Shown here piece after piece: positions 10,707 to 21,194 of a stretch of DNA of 43,980 nucleotides. This DNA is from Neoconidiobolus thromboides FSU 785 (lineage: Eukaryota; Entomophthoromycota; Entomophthoromycetes; Entomophthorales; Neoconidiobolaceae). The stretch spans positions 1 to 43,980 of the forward strand of contig MU626421.1 in NCBI GenBank assembly GCA_025603075.1. Direction: 5' to 3'. Numbering within the stretch: the first letter of the stretch is position 1; every line of letters begins with the position of its first letter. The position numbers and the translations under genes are program-made. Under the pieces are notes generated by a model. It worked only from the letters and a program-made list of their open reading frames with translations, searched no databases and was not told the origin of the DNA.

Positions 10707-13331
10707 ATGAGTTTTGATAGTGAAAATCCACCGCATGTCCAATTTATATTGTTAGCAGAATTTGATATTGGTAAAGGAGCATCTTTAGCTCATCAATATC
10801 CTTATAAAACAGGAATGGATGAACAGTAATTTTTTTCGAATATTTACGATTGATTTATTTGATGGCTTTAAAGCGTTTTAGCGGAAATGATGTTGCCAGA
10901 TGGTGTCCATCAAAGAGCCGAAGATTGGACTATTTTTTTTTTAAATCCAAATAAAGACTATGGTGCTCATAGATCCCCATATTCTGAAGACACATCGTCT
11001 CCAAAGGAACTTTTATATGTATTATCCTTGGTTATTACAAAATATGATAGAGAAGCATTAAGGTAAAAATGCAATTGTTTAAATTATTGATAATTTAACT
11101 ATTTTTTAGAGGGGCACATGTGAAAGCTATGGCAATTTGTACAAAGCATCGATATTTGCATATCTATAAAGTAAGTAGTTTCTCAAATCTGAAAAACTAT
11201 CTAATATCTTATTTAGCCAGTATTGTTGTTAGCACTTGAAAACTATTTTAAAAAACCGAGTGTGCAGGTATTAGGATCACTCTATAATGCAGTTAATTGT
11301 ATGGATGTGTCGTTAATGCCCAAATTCAATATCTTTGAAAAAATGATATTAAGGGCGTCAGAAGATCGAGAAATGTTTGAAGAAAAATTTATAGCTATGG
11401 AAGAAAATGCGCATTTAGTAAAAGAAATTCAATCGTTATCGATGATGAAATCACCTTCTTCTTCTTCGGCTGGGGAAGAATTTAGTGATATTGAATCAAA
11501 AAGAAGTAGTAAAAATATTAAAAAAAGACAAACTTTTATTGATTTATCTTCCGGCTTACGTAAAGAAATTCCAGCCACTTCAAAAAATAAAGATCGCCAT
11601 TTTTTTGAGACGGCAGTCGATTACGAAAATGTAATTATTCCAATTAGAGTGCCATTGACTATATTTTCAGAAGAAGTTGGAGACGTAAGTTTCTACAAGA
11701 ATTTCACTAATATTTATAATATTATATTGTTGTTTAGTTTTCAATGATTAATTTAATTAATACCTTTGCCAATTCACCAGTTAGTCCCCACCCTTTTCAT
11801 CCTCATTTAGATACTCATGGCTCAAACACTCATCCAATTATATTATTACTCAATGCTTTATTGACAGAAAAAAGAATTATTTTTCTTGGCCATGGTTTAC
11901 CATCAGGTAAAGTAGCCAATTATGTATTAGCTGCATGTGCCATGGGATCTGGATGTGGTATTGTACTTAAAGGATTTTTAGAAAGAGCATTTCCATATAC
12001 TTCGTTATCAGATATAGAGTCTCTTTTGAAATTGTAATTATTTATAAATTATATTTCAATCCTTTTTAATATAATTAAATTAGCCGTGGTTTTATTGCTG
12101 GAGTAGCTAATCCAACATTTGAAGGACATCCAAAATGGTGGGATGTACTATGTAATATATCAACAAAAAAGATAACGATCAGCCCCTATATTAATAGTGC
12201 TGAAAAAGTGGATTACAATATTCAAACATTTACTGAAAATTCAATGGTGAATAATCAAGGTTCAATGGAAGGTGGAACGTCACCATCTAATTCAGAGTTG
12301 GCTGGTAATAGAAGATCTTCTACATCAACTAATAATTCTAATCCAGGTTCGAATGTTATATCAAATCAAAATGCATCCAATTTACATAAACAAAGTGGTG
12401 AAAAATGGGATAATTTAGATAATGATTTTATTCATGATGTAACATTATATTATATAAATAATAAATAAATAATCATTAACCATTATTTAGGTTATGCAAG
12501 CCATTAATTCTCATTATGGAGAATTATCCATTCGAGCCAAATTTATTGATTATGTACAACGATTTGTAGATATAGCTGCGTTATATGAAGAAGAAACACT
12601 ATCATCTGGAACAAAAATCGGTATAACAGCTATAAATACACCAGATCCAACAGGAGGACAATTGGGGTATGGGGTTGTATTTAATGATGATAGTAGTCGA
12701 ATGAGAGAAATAGTTGGTAATATACCACGAATTGAAGGATGGAAAAAGAGTAAATCATATCGATATTATCTAAAAGATTTTCAAAACAAATTAAATTCGA
12801 GGGCTATTTGTAATATTCATATTCAACATCAAATTATTAAATTGAGGAATTTTAAGTTTATTCCAGATAGAGAATTGGAAGCAATTTATAAATCTTTTTT
12901 GGAAAACATTGTCGCTTCCGATCAAATTATTGAAGTAAGTTTTTATTCATTCTATTAAATTTTGGATGTTTATAAATTATTATTAGTTTTTAGCATCAGT
13001 ACCCCAAAATCAAGGTGGATTAACTCCAGTTACAGTTGCCTTATTTCATCCCAATAAAACAATTCGAAATTATACAGTTCAGTTTTTAAATCGAATTGAT
13101 CAACATCAGGTAAAACCAATTAACTTTTTCATATACTTTATCTTTATTGATATTTCATATTAAATTTAGACTGGTACTCGATTTATACAAAACTTAAATT
13201 TATTTCATAAATTAGCTTATGAAAGACAATGTTTAGCTTATGAGCCTAATGATGAAAATTTTAAAGTATTAGCACCTTATGTTATGGATAATCCTAAAAC
13301 AGATTTAGGTGAAAGTGTTTTAGGTGGTTGA
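10707..13331 (+). CDS. MesA/Afi1/Anr2-type polarity protein (Afi1 N-terminal docking domain plus SPA, DENN-like)
   Basis: Predicted cortical protein that links Arf3/Arf6-type GTPase signalling to the axis of polarised growth, as for yeast Afi1 and Aspergillus MesA. Nine exons: 10707-10825, 10874-11062, 11110-11170, 11217-11684, 11738-12033, 12084-12438, 12491-12934, 12987-13109 and 13170-13331, giving 738 residues. The N-terminus (HVQFILLAEFDIGKGASLAH) and the following DEHVLAEMMLPDG, DWTIFFLNPNKDYGAHRSPY and AMAICTKHRYLHIYK segments match the Afi1 docking domain. Residues about 280-350 (INTFANSP, LDTHGSNTHPIILLLNALL, RIIFLGHGLPSGKVANYVLA) are the SPA core. A Ser/Asn-rich insert sits near residues 410-470. 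The first intron must use AAAG|CGTTTTAG; the nearby TTTTAG acceptor would break the frame. Confidence 0.9.
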
Positions 13332-13826
13332 TTTTATTTTAATATATTATTTTAATATATTATTTTAATCTTTTATTATTTATCAAATAAACAACTTAAA
13401 TTCAACTAAAATTACTGATCAAAAAATAGCGAATTTTTTTATTTAAAGACTTAAATTGTTGTATTATTTTATCATATTTTGTCGTTAAGGTGATTATTTA
13501 ATATTATAGTTAGTTAAAAAGTTATTCAATAAATAATTTAAACCTATTAGGAACTTTTATGACTTGAGTCATAAAAGGATGTCTCCTATATAATAATATA
13601 ACTAACTAGTCATCGTATTGATTTTTAAGTATAAAAATTGAACAATGTTCAAACAAGTCCATTTGTATAAAGATGAATTAGTATTTTTGCAAAGTACTCC
13701 TTATTTTTCAATTCTGAATGCGTAATTTTACATCAAAATCCAATTCTAAATTCTAGACTATTTATTTGAAATTTTCAATATTCCACTTTTGTTTTTTCAA
13801 CTTGTAAAGTGCTAATAATTAAGATC
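13332..13826. other. Intergenic spacer with a perfect hairpin
   Basis: 495 bases between two head-to-tail genes, with no additional gene. It contains a perfect 10 bp inverted repeat at 13554-13577. The 3' end of the MesA-like gene and the promoter of the coiled-coil gene lie here without obvious motifs. Confidence 0.5.
13554..13577. repeat. Perfect 10 bp inverted repeat, 4 nt loop
   Basis: CTTTTATGAC-TTGA-GTCATAAAAG. It lies about 220 bases past the stop of the MesA-like gene. It could be an RNA hairpin in a 3' UTR or a relic of a small inverted-repeat element; the sequence does not decide. Confidence 0.6.
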
Positions 13827-15398
13827 ATGAATCCAAGTGAACGAAGAGAATTAGAAAATCAACTACCAATGCAATATAAAATCTTATTAGAAACGTTACG
13901 AGATTTTAATAAAAAGAATCTTGCTGAAAACCGACCGGATATACGAGGCTTAACAGGAGAAGTAGAAGAACCATTTACTTTATTAGATGATACTTATAAC
14001 TTACCGGAAGACTTTTATCTCAAAGATAGTTTTGGGGTCATGAAATCAGAGCCTAGACATATTACATTAAGAAAAGCGAGTTTAAAAGAGATTAATTTAT
14101 TTACCAAATTTTCCAATAAAAAATCAAAAAGAGAATTTCAAATTGATGATCTAGCAGGAGAATATTCTTATGATGAGTCATATAGTCATTTATTTTTTGA
14201 TGATGTCAATCCAAAAGATGAAAATTATACTAGAAATTTGCATTTATCTAAAGGTCAAGATAAGTTTGAAGTGATCAATCAAAATTTTATAAAATGTGAA
14301 ATATCGTTTATTTCTTATTTTAATAGATTAGCTAAGTTTGTTAATTTGACCGAATTGACTGAAGAAAAGAAATTAGTTAAAGAAATCAGGGATACTTACT
14401 ACAAAAGAGTTGAGAATTTTAATACTATAAATCAAGTAATTAAAACAGCTAAACAAAGGTATGAGGGCATTCAAAAGGAAGTAGAAGAAGTTGTTAACAT
14501 TAATGAAGAAAGTAAAAAATTGGAACAAGAAATTAAAAGTATTACTTTAGATATTTATGATATTGAAAAACAAGAGGAATTTTTTGATCAAGAAATACCT
14601 ATTGTTGAAGAACAGGTTCTTCAATTATTAGAACGATATAAAGATATTGATATACCAATAGAAGAATTAATAATAGACCAGGATTATATAAGATATTATG
14701 AAGTAAAACAAAAATTAGAATTGGAATATCAACAACTTGAAGATATGGAAAGAAAAAAGAAAGATATTCAAGAATTAAGTAATCAAATGCCTGATGGTTA
14801 TCGGTGGCATTGTTTTCCATCCGATCCCAATATGAAAGGAGTTTGTGATGTTTATAATTGTATATTTTTTGAAGAAGAGAAGGAAATAAGTTTTGAAAAG
14901 AAAAGTAGAACACATCAACAAAAGCTAAAAGAAAGATGGGGTTATTTAATGGACCAAATTGAAGATTTTATTCAATTTATTGATCAATTTGATGAAGTTA
15001 ATCATGAACTTAGCTATAAGTAAGTAACTTTATTTTATTATTATCAATTACTTTTAATGATAATTTATTTATTTATTTTGTATAGAAAATTTGAAAAACA
15101 ATTTTTACAAAAAATTGGACTGGAATCAGATTTTAATAATAACATTCGTAAATATCATGGTAAATTAATGGCTGAAGCACTGAAAGCATTATTTAATAAT
15201 AATAATAATAATAATAATAGTAATAATAATAAGAATAATGATAATGTTACATTAGATACTTTGGAAGATCAAATTACAAAAGTATATAATGCTAGTGGAG
15301 TTGAGGTTGAACATATTTTAAATGAATTAAAGAAAATAGGAGTAATTACAATTGATCGTAAAACAAGGGTAGTTAAATTAACGAAACAATATGAATAA
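13827..15398 (+). CDS. Unrecognised acidic coiled-coil protein with Asn run
   Basis: I do not recognise the family. Exons 13827-15019 and 15086-15398 (66 nt intron) give 501 residues. The start is the first ATG; an upstream in-frame GTG is not credible in a eukaryote. Residues about 190-320 are heptad-rich and highly charged (KRVENFNTINQVIKTAKQRY, EEVVNINEESKKLEQEIKSI), predicting a long coiled coil. A conserved-looking Trp/Cys-containing segment (GYRWHCFPSDPNMKGVCDVY) follows. An (AAT)n tract encodes about eight Asn plus an interrupted Asn run. The last 45 residues (TLDTLEDQITKVYNASGVEV onward) have helix-helix-strand character like a small winged helix ending in IDRKTRVVKL. A role in chromosome or complex assembly would be a guess. 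It converges on the reductase gene, with stops 57 bases apart. Confidence 0.85.
15190..15242 (+). repeat. (AAT)n microsatellite inside coding sequence
   Basis: AAT repeats broken by AGT, AAG and GAT codons encode an Asn-rich run in the second exon of the coiled-coil gene. The tract keeps frame, so its length can vary without breaking the protein. Confidence 0.85.
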
Positions 15399-15455
15399 AT
15401 TTTCATTTTTAACTCATTTTAATGAATTTTACATTTTGTTATTTATTTCAATATA

Positions 15456-17019
15456 TTAAGAAATAGTAACGATAATTTTACCAATATTTTGTGCTTTTTC
15501 CATATAATCATGGGCATCTTGAATTGAATTCCAATCAAATGTTTTACTAACTAATATTTTTAACTCTCCATTTTCCACTGCTTTAAAGATATTATCTTTT
15601 TTAATTAAATCACATAAACTAGCTTGATATTCAACCGTACGACTTCTTAAAGTACTACCCTCAACCTAAAAATTTCATTAAATCCAATTGAATAAAAGTG
15701 CTATTAAATTATTTATAATATTTACAGTTACTCTCTTTCTCAATAAACTACCAATATCAGCCTCGGGTACTTTAAAACCTAACAAATATTTAGTAACTAG
15801 CTATATATTATCCTCATAATAATAGATCAACAATACCTGACATTAATCCTAACATCACCATTTTACCATCTAATTTTAATGAGGCCATATTTTGATTCCA
15901 ATAATTGGCACCAATGAAATCAATGATTAAATCTACTCCTTTATTATCCGTATTTTTAAGAATCTATTAGAAACAATAGAATACTTAAGTAAAAAGTGAA
16001 CACAATTATTAATAAAACCTTACCACTTCATCGAATTTTTCATTCTTGTAATTGATACCAATATCAGCACCTAACTCAGTGCAAAATTTTACTTTATCAT
16101 CCGTGCCAGCAGTAAAAAAGATATGTTCACTATAACGTTATTGAATTCTATTATTTGATTCTACTAAGTAAATTATAAGTTATTCTTACGCCCCTGCTCT
16201 TTTTGCTAATTGAATTAATGTAGTACCAACACCAGATGCACCCGCATGAATAAGGATACTTTGACCTACATACAAAAGATATGTTTAATTTTTAATCCTT
16301 GATTTAATCATATTCTTAATTATCAATTTTTTACCTTTTTTGAATTTTCCAATATAATGTAAAGCTTGATAGGCAGTGATATAAGCCTAATGAATAGATT
16401 ATAAGATTATTTTTTTAGAAACCATTCTATAATTTCTAGTTATTACCTCTGGAAATCCGGCTGCTTGTTCAAAACTAACATTATCTGATAATTTAAAGGC
16501 TAATGAATGGTGGATAACAGCATACTATTTATACATATACTACATCAAAAAAAAACATATTTCCTTATAAAAGACTTATTACCTCTGCATAAGCACCGCC
16601 TGGCATAAGTCCACATACCCTATCACCAGATTTAAAATCAGTTACTTAAAAAATATTAATAAAATATTAGTAAAATTACTAGAATTTTACCTTCACTACC
16701 AACTTCGGTAATAACACCTGATATTTCAACACCAATGATAGGACTAGCTCCTTTTGGTACTGGATATTTACCTTCTCTTTGTAATATATCCATTCTGTTT
16801 AGACCAAAGGAATGGACCTATTAGTCAATTAATGTTATATTCATATAATTATAACAATAGTTAATTACTTTGACTAATATTTCATCTTTCTTTGGTTTTG
16901 GTAATTCAGCTTCCCCAATATATAAGTTTTCTTTTGGACCTATTTGAAATTATAAGTATTGAAGTATCGGATGCCTTGATAGTAAAGCTACCTGGTTTGG
17001 TGGTTAAAATGGCTTTCAT
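15456..17019 (-). CDS. PIG3-type NAD(P)H:quinone oxidoreductase (MDR superfamily)
   Basis: Zinc-free medium-chain reductase that uses NADPH to reduce quinones and related electrophiles, with a role in redox balance; probably cytosolic. Eleven exons (minus): 16992-17019, 16869-16939, 16691-16817, 16583-16644, 16447-16524, 16335-16386, 16190-16265, 16024-16129, 15837-15963, 15726-15796 and 15456-15665, giving 335 residues, normal for the family. The N-terminus ([20 protein letters not shown]), [20 protein letters not shown], the nucleotide-binding [16 protein letters not shown] and [17 protein letters not shown] near the C-terminus all match PIG3/TP53I3-like enzymes. The zinc-ligand Cys residues of alcohol dehydrogenases are absent. 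Ten introns of 40-69 nt in a 1 kb coding sequence is the highest intron density here. The last intron but one uses a doubled acceptor (TAGCTAG). Promoter motifs lie at 17067-17119. Confidence 0.94.
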
Positions 17020-17066
17020 TTTTATTATTATTTTTTATAAAAGGTTATGTGTTTTTAATCAGCACG

Positions 17067-17074
17067 TATTTATA
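17067..17074 (-). promoter_or_regulatory. TATA box of the quinone oxidoreductase
   Basis: TATAAATA on the minus strand, 48-55 bases upstream of the reductase ATG and 33 bases downstream of the CRE. The arrangement CRE, TATA, ATG in the right order makes it more believable than an isolated match. Confidence 0.5.
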
Positions 17075-17106
17075 GTGATTTATCTTTTGCATTATTAATT
17101 CAATAA

Positions 17107-17119
17107 TGACGTCAATTGG
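17107..17119 (-). promoter_or_regulatory. CRE palindrome abutting a CCAAT box
   Basis: TGACGTCA (17107-17114) is the perfect binding palindrome of ATF/CREB-type bZIP factors. ATTGG at 17115-17119 reads CCAAT on the reductase strand, directly upstream of the CRE. A GC-containing 8 bp palindrome is unlikely by chance in this composition. Fungal Atf1/Aca1-type bZIP factors control oxidative-stress genes through this site, which fits a quinone reductase; regulation is inferred. Confidence 0.5.
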
Positions 17120-17440
17120 AAATTAGTAATTTCATTGCTATTATTTTGGATACTATTGCTTGTTTTTTTGTATTTATTATTGAAGCTTTATTTAGTAAAT
17201 ATTTCATTTGACAGCTTCTTTTTAAACAAACAAAAGCAAACATTGGATTTATTAATAATTATACTATAGTTTACAATAATCAAAGTTATGATAGGATTTA
17301 TTTTGTTTATATTTTTAAAAGCAACTTTGTAAAATAACTTTTTGCTATTTCTAGAGCAAAATTTTAACATAAAATAATGCAAAAGCTTCAACCAAAGTTT
17401 AACACTTTTTGAAAACAGCAACCCAAACTTAACTTTAACT

Positions 17441-17797
17441 ATGGGAAAATCAGCCAAATTTTTTAAGCGCCCAAATAAGAAGGAAAAGGAATATATAAAG
17501 ATCCAAAAAGAGGCTAATAAGTTATCAGAACCTATAGTTAATGAAGAAGAGGAGGAATCAATCGTTAATAGTACCAACATTAGTAAGGTAGAAAAAAATA
17601 TTCAACAAGAACCAAATATTAAGAAAGTGGTGCCTAAAAAAGATAACAATGATAAAAAAATAGAGACCAAAAAAGGATTCCATCCTTATAAAGTCGAGAA
17701 TAAGAAGAAGAAAAATACCGGAAAAATATTAGAAGGAAGACCTGATTACGTTGATCTTATGTTTGGTAGAACTAAATCTAAAAAGAAATTACAATAA
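17441..17797 (+). CDS. Small Lys-rich protein, unknown function
   Basis: A single-exon 118-residue reading frame starting MGKSAKFFKRPNKKEKEYIK. It is very rich in Lys with an acidic patch (NEEEEES) near residue 37 and a more conserved-looking C-terminus (KGFHPYKVENKKKK, then ILEGRPDYVDLMFGRTKSKK). The composition suggests a nuclear or nucleolar protein, but there is no domain I can name. The clean ATG, head-to-head position against the reductase gene and ordered ends argue that it is a real gene. The minus-strand open frame over the same bases is a shadow. Confidence 0.75.
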   Translation: MGKSAKFFKRPNKKEKEYIKIQKEANKLSEPIVNEEEEESIVNSTNISKVEKNIQQEPNIKKVVPKKDNNDKKIETKKGFHPYKVENKKKKNTGKILEGRPDYVDLMFGRTKSKKKLQ

Positions 17798-18159
17798 TTA
17801 TAAGAAAAAAATAGAAAACGCATATAGATATATCAGTATAGATACTAATTCTTTGAATAAAGTAAAATGAGAATCATTTGGTATAGATTAAATCTACATT
17901 CTAATTTTATTAATAAATAATTTAGTCAATTAATCTCAATCTCTAATTTTTTAATTTTTCTTATTTCACTTTTGATGAAACATTGAATAAAGTTATAAAT
18001 TTTGCTTTGTTATCGAGTAGTAGATTATAGTTTATACAATTATAAGTCATATTAGTATAGCTTAAATCATTATAATTTATAGTATATAATTGGTCCTAAA
18101 ATTTACAAAGTATAAAATTAAAATTTTAGTCCAACTTATTTAATCTTTTAGATTTTATA
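17798..18159. other. Intergenic spacer, nothing recognised
   Basis: 362 AT-rich bases with neither genes nor repeats that I can support. They presumably hold the terminator of the small basic protein and the promoter of CHMP7. Confidence 0.5.
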
Positions 18160-19696
18160 ATGACTAATGAAATTCAAGCAGTACTCAATCAAATCACCGA
18201 TTTGCAACAAGCACAGCGACGAAGATCATTATATTCTGATCTTACCAGCCAAAAGAGATTAAATCCTACAACTTATGAACGTAATATAAAAATATGGAAG
18301 AAAATAATTTTATCATTGCTAGAACACAGACTTTTAAGTGAGGTAAAATAGATTCAATTAATAATAACAGAAATTAATCTTTATAGGATTGTGCACCTTG
18401 GGTTTTTAACATTGAGAATATTAACTTTAAGCTTTCTTGGAAAGACCCTTACTCTCAATCAGTATCACAACCACTAGGAATATACACAGTTCTGGTAAAT
18501 ATATTTGAAAGAATCAATATTAAAATAGCATATTAATGTTAATTTAGGAGGAATTAATAAAGCAAGGGAAATTGTGCGTACCAGAGCAATACCTGAAAGG
18601 AAATAAATTGTTTTTAACTCAACCCAGCTTTTATCAGAGTACAATAAACAATATAATTGCTAAAATTATGGGCGAAACTGAGATACCTGATTTGAAATCA
18701 CAAAGGAAATTGATAGTAAAGAAATATTTAAAGGAATATACACAACAGTTATTAGATCAATTTCAAAATAGTTGTATCTATTTTTGTACGGATAAATTAT
18801 TAGACTTACTAGAATTTAAACAAAGTTTATTGTTACCAATACTAAAAAAGAAGAACTTGGATTTAACTTTGGATTTAAACAGCACTGATTTACTGATTTT
18901 AGTTATGGGTCTTAAAGAAAGAGGTGTTATGGTTACTGAAAATGACGAACTGGGGTTAGTTCTCAAATTTCCTTCACCTAAAGATATAGTAGCTTATTTA
19001 AATAATGAACAAGCTATCCCCAATACCAATTTTAATCAGATTGACTACAACATTTTGTCTTTAAAGAAGACATACAATTCCTTAAATTCACAAATAACAG
19101 ATTTAGAAGAAAAGATAAATAGCTTAAAGAAACAATGTAAAAAATATTATTCAACTGGTTTAACGACACAAGCGATGTTTTCGTTTAAGCGACTCAATCT
19201 TATTAAAGAAGTATTAAACAAAAGGTCCAATTCTTTTCATTCTATTCACAATATAATACATCAAATACAAAGTTGTGAAACAGATTATCAAATTCATTTA
19301 GCTTATCAAGCTGGTACTGATACTATTAAAAGTATGATCTCAGAGTATGGATTATCTGTTGATAATGTCGAATCGACAATGAATGATTTAAGAGAAGTGC
19401 TGACAGATACAGCTGAGGTTCAAGAAGCAATGCATCAACCATTAATAAATAATGAAGATGATAGTGAGTTAGAAGCTGAGTTGGAAGCTCTTATGAAAGA
19501 AGTGCCTGAAGAAACTCAAACTGTAGAAGCAATTAAGAAGAATAGCAATGATAAAGAAACACAACTATTAACTAATCAATTAAAGGAATTAGCTATTGCA
19601 AATACACCCCTATCTACTTTATCCAATGATAGTCCTACAAGGCCTGTTAAAAGAGTTAAATCAGACTCCCCAGATAAGTTATTGCTCGCTGAATAA
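18160..19696 (+). CDS. CHMP7: CHMP7-like ESCRT-III protein
   Basis: ESCRT-III family adaptor that in other eukaryotes works at the nuclear envelope, recruiting further CHMP proteins for membrane sealing and surveillance of nuclear pores. Exons 18160-18342, 18387-18494 and 18548-19696 give 479 residues (human CHMP7 has 453). The N-terminal half (residues about 1-210) has the winged-helix-type region, with the segments APWVFNIENINFKLSWKDPY and PLGIYTVLEELIKQGKLCVP. The C-terminal half is a Snf7-type helical core: QITDLEEKINSLKKQCKKYY, then TTQAMFSFKRLNLIKEVLNK, then the acidic tail DDSELEAELEALMKEVPEE, typical of the autoinhibitory ESCRT-III end. The C-terminus ends with a basic KRVKSDSPDK stretch, a possible nuclear signal. 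Its stop is 447 bases from that of convergent LSm8. Confidence 0.92.
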
Positions 19697-20143
19697 TGCC
19701 ACTGGCTTTTTCTTTATTTATGGTTCAATCATTTACTTTTAATATTATTTAAATAAGGAACTTTGCGAATTTGTTTCTATAAAGTATATTGTATATTATT
19801 ATTTAATAAAGTAGTTTGAATAAATTTGTTTTATTCATTTCCTTTGTTTGTTGAAATTTAAAATGAATATTTACTTATAAATAGATAATACCAAAACATA
19901 ATATTTTAAAATTTTGTTATTGAATAGGTACTTTTTGATATACTAATTTGTAACTAATCAATGTCAACGTATTCAACACAATTTAATGTCAATAAAGAAT
20001 AGTATTATAATTATGTTAAAATCTGATAAAAAAATATTAACGTAAACAGCGTCGATATTTTATAGTCAAAATAAATTTGAAATAAAAGCTGAGTATGTAG
20101 CCTAAACTTTATAAAGTATAATATTTAATTTGATATCGATTTT
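19697..20143. other. Convergent 3' spacer between CHMP7 and LSm8
   Basis: 447 AT-rich bases between two stop codons. I see no gene, repeat or structured RNA in it; it serves as the 3' flank of both genes. Confidence 0.5.
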
Positions 20144-20590
20144 TCAGTAAATAACTGAATTTATAGGTTCTGCTTTGATAACTGTTGAAAGTACATCTTT
20201 ATCTTTTTCTTCATTAATTCCACCTAAAATTACCCTAAAAGTTAAATAAATAAATACTCAAACAAGTAATAAAAACAATAAAAATTACACGTTATCACCC
20301 CTAATAATATATAAGCCTAAAGGAGCAATTTCCATAGGTTCTTCTAAAGATAATATTCTCTCCTCACAATCTTGTAAGATTATATTATTCGCTTGATCCG
20401 TTCCAATCAATAGTCCCTATAATTTGAATTTTTTTAAAATTGAGATAGATGTTAAAATCAATAATAATTTACAACTAAATATCTTCCATCAAAAGTTACA
20501 ACGCCCACTTTATCTAGATTATTGTTAGTTAATGAAGAATTTATTATTGTTTATTGATTTACTATTAATGAATTTATTTAAATCAGACAT
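20144..20590 (-). CDS. LSM8: LSm8, U6 snRNA-associated Sm-like protein
   Basis: A subunit of the nuclear LSm2-8 ring that binds the 3' oligo-U end of U6 snRNA and supports splicing. It is split into four exons, each too short to stand out as an open frame: 20563-20590, 20473-20513, 20289-20416 and 20144-20234, giving 95 residues, the normal LSm8 size. Sm motif 1 reads NKVGVVTFDGRYLVGLLIGT, followed by DQANNIILQDCEERILSLEE. Sm motif 2 is GLYIIRGDNVVILGGINEEK. The ending AEPINSV is characteristic of LSm8 and separates it from LSm1. The introns are 49, 56 and 54 nt. All joints preserve the family pattern. Confidence 0.93.
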
Positions 20591-21194
20591 ACCAATTAAT
20601 AATACCACTTTGATTTTCAATTTTTATTCGATATTTTATCTCTATTGTCTCATTTTGGAAATCAAGGATTTAGCCAATCAAAGTTAAAACATGTTCATTA
20701 GTATATTAAGTTTATTATATGATCTTAATACTTATTTAAAAAAGTAATGTATTTATGTGAATATAAATTTCATGACATTAGTTAATGTAACCATTAAGAA
20801 AACATGTTCTATTTGGTACTAATGCCCATTGATAACTAACATGTTTTAATTATAAAAAAGTTAAATTAAAAATTGAATATTGAATTATGAATTTTTATTT
20901 ATTGAAATTAAAAAGTTTATAAATAAAATGACTCTTTTAGGATGATGATAATAATAATTTTAATTAATGCTATGAAATCAAGGCTATGGTGCTGTAGTTT
21001 AGGGATTAAAATACGTTTAAAAAATAAATTCAAATCTACCCCAATATCATATCTATAAAAGAATTTAAAAGCATACTTTGATAAATCAAACAAAATACAG
21101 ATGAATCCTTATAATAATGAAGATAAATTTATTCAAAAAAATAACTGTTGAATAAAATCTCATCTAAAAATTAATTCTTTACTTTAAGCTAAAC
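20591..21194. other. Spacer with a tRNA-like relic
   Basis: 604 bases between LSm8 and ATP18, both on the minus strand. Apart from the degenerate tRNA-like stretch at 20988-21053 nothing is recognised. Confidence 0.5.
20988..21053 (+). pseudogene. Degenerate tRNA-like sequence
   Basis: GGTGCTG could pair with CAATATC as an acceptor stem (five of seven positions plausible with wobble, one mismatch). The next bases TAGTTTAGGGATTAAAAT look like an A box and D arm, and ATTCAAATCTACCC resembles a B box. The anticodon arm and variable region are shortened and do not fold, so this is at best a decayed tRNA or the head of a tRNA-derived SINE. Confidence 0.3.

Larger units (their letters stand above)
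17020..17440. other. Divergent promoter region between reductase and small basic protein
   Basis: 421 bases between two divergent start codons. The reductase side carries TATA, CRE and CCAAT motifs, listed separately. No motif stands out on the side of the small basic protein. Confidence 0.6.

Noticed and set aside
7929-13331. ABCE1, tRNA-Lys and the MesA-like gene as a functional cluster
   Set aside because: The genes differ in strand and pathway, with ordinary spacing; no shared regulation is visible.
14599-14913. 104-codon minus-strand frame
   Set aside because: Antisense shadow within the coiled-coil gene.
16892-17098. 68-codon plus-strand frame
   Set aside because: It crosses two reductase exons and their promoter on the opposite strand; Ile/Leu/Phe-rich shadow.
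17188-17580. 130-codon minus-strand frame
   Set aside because: Its first part is antisense to the small Lys-rich gene and the rest is composition-driven; no domain is visible.
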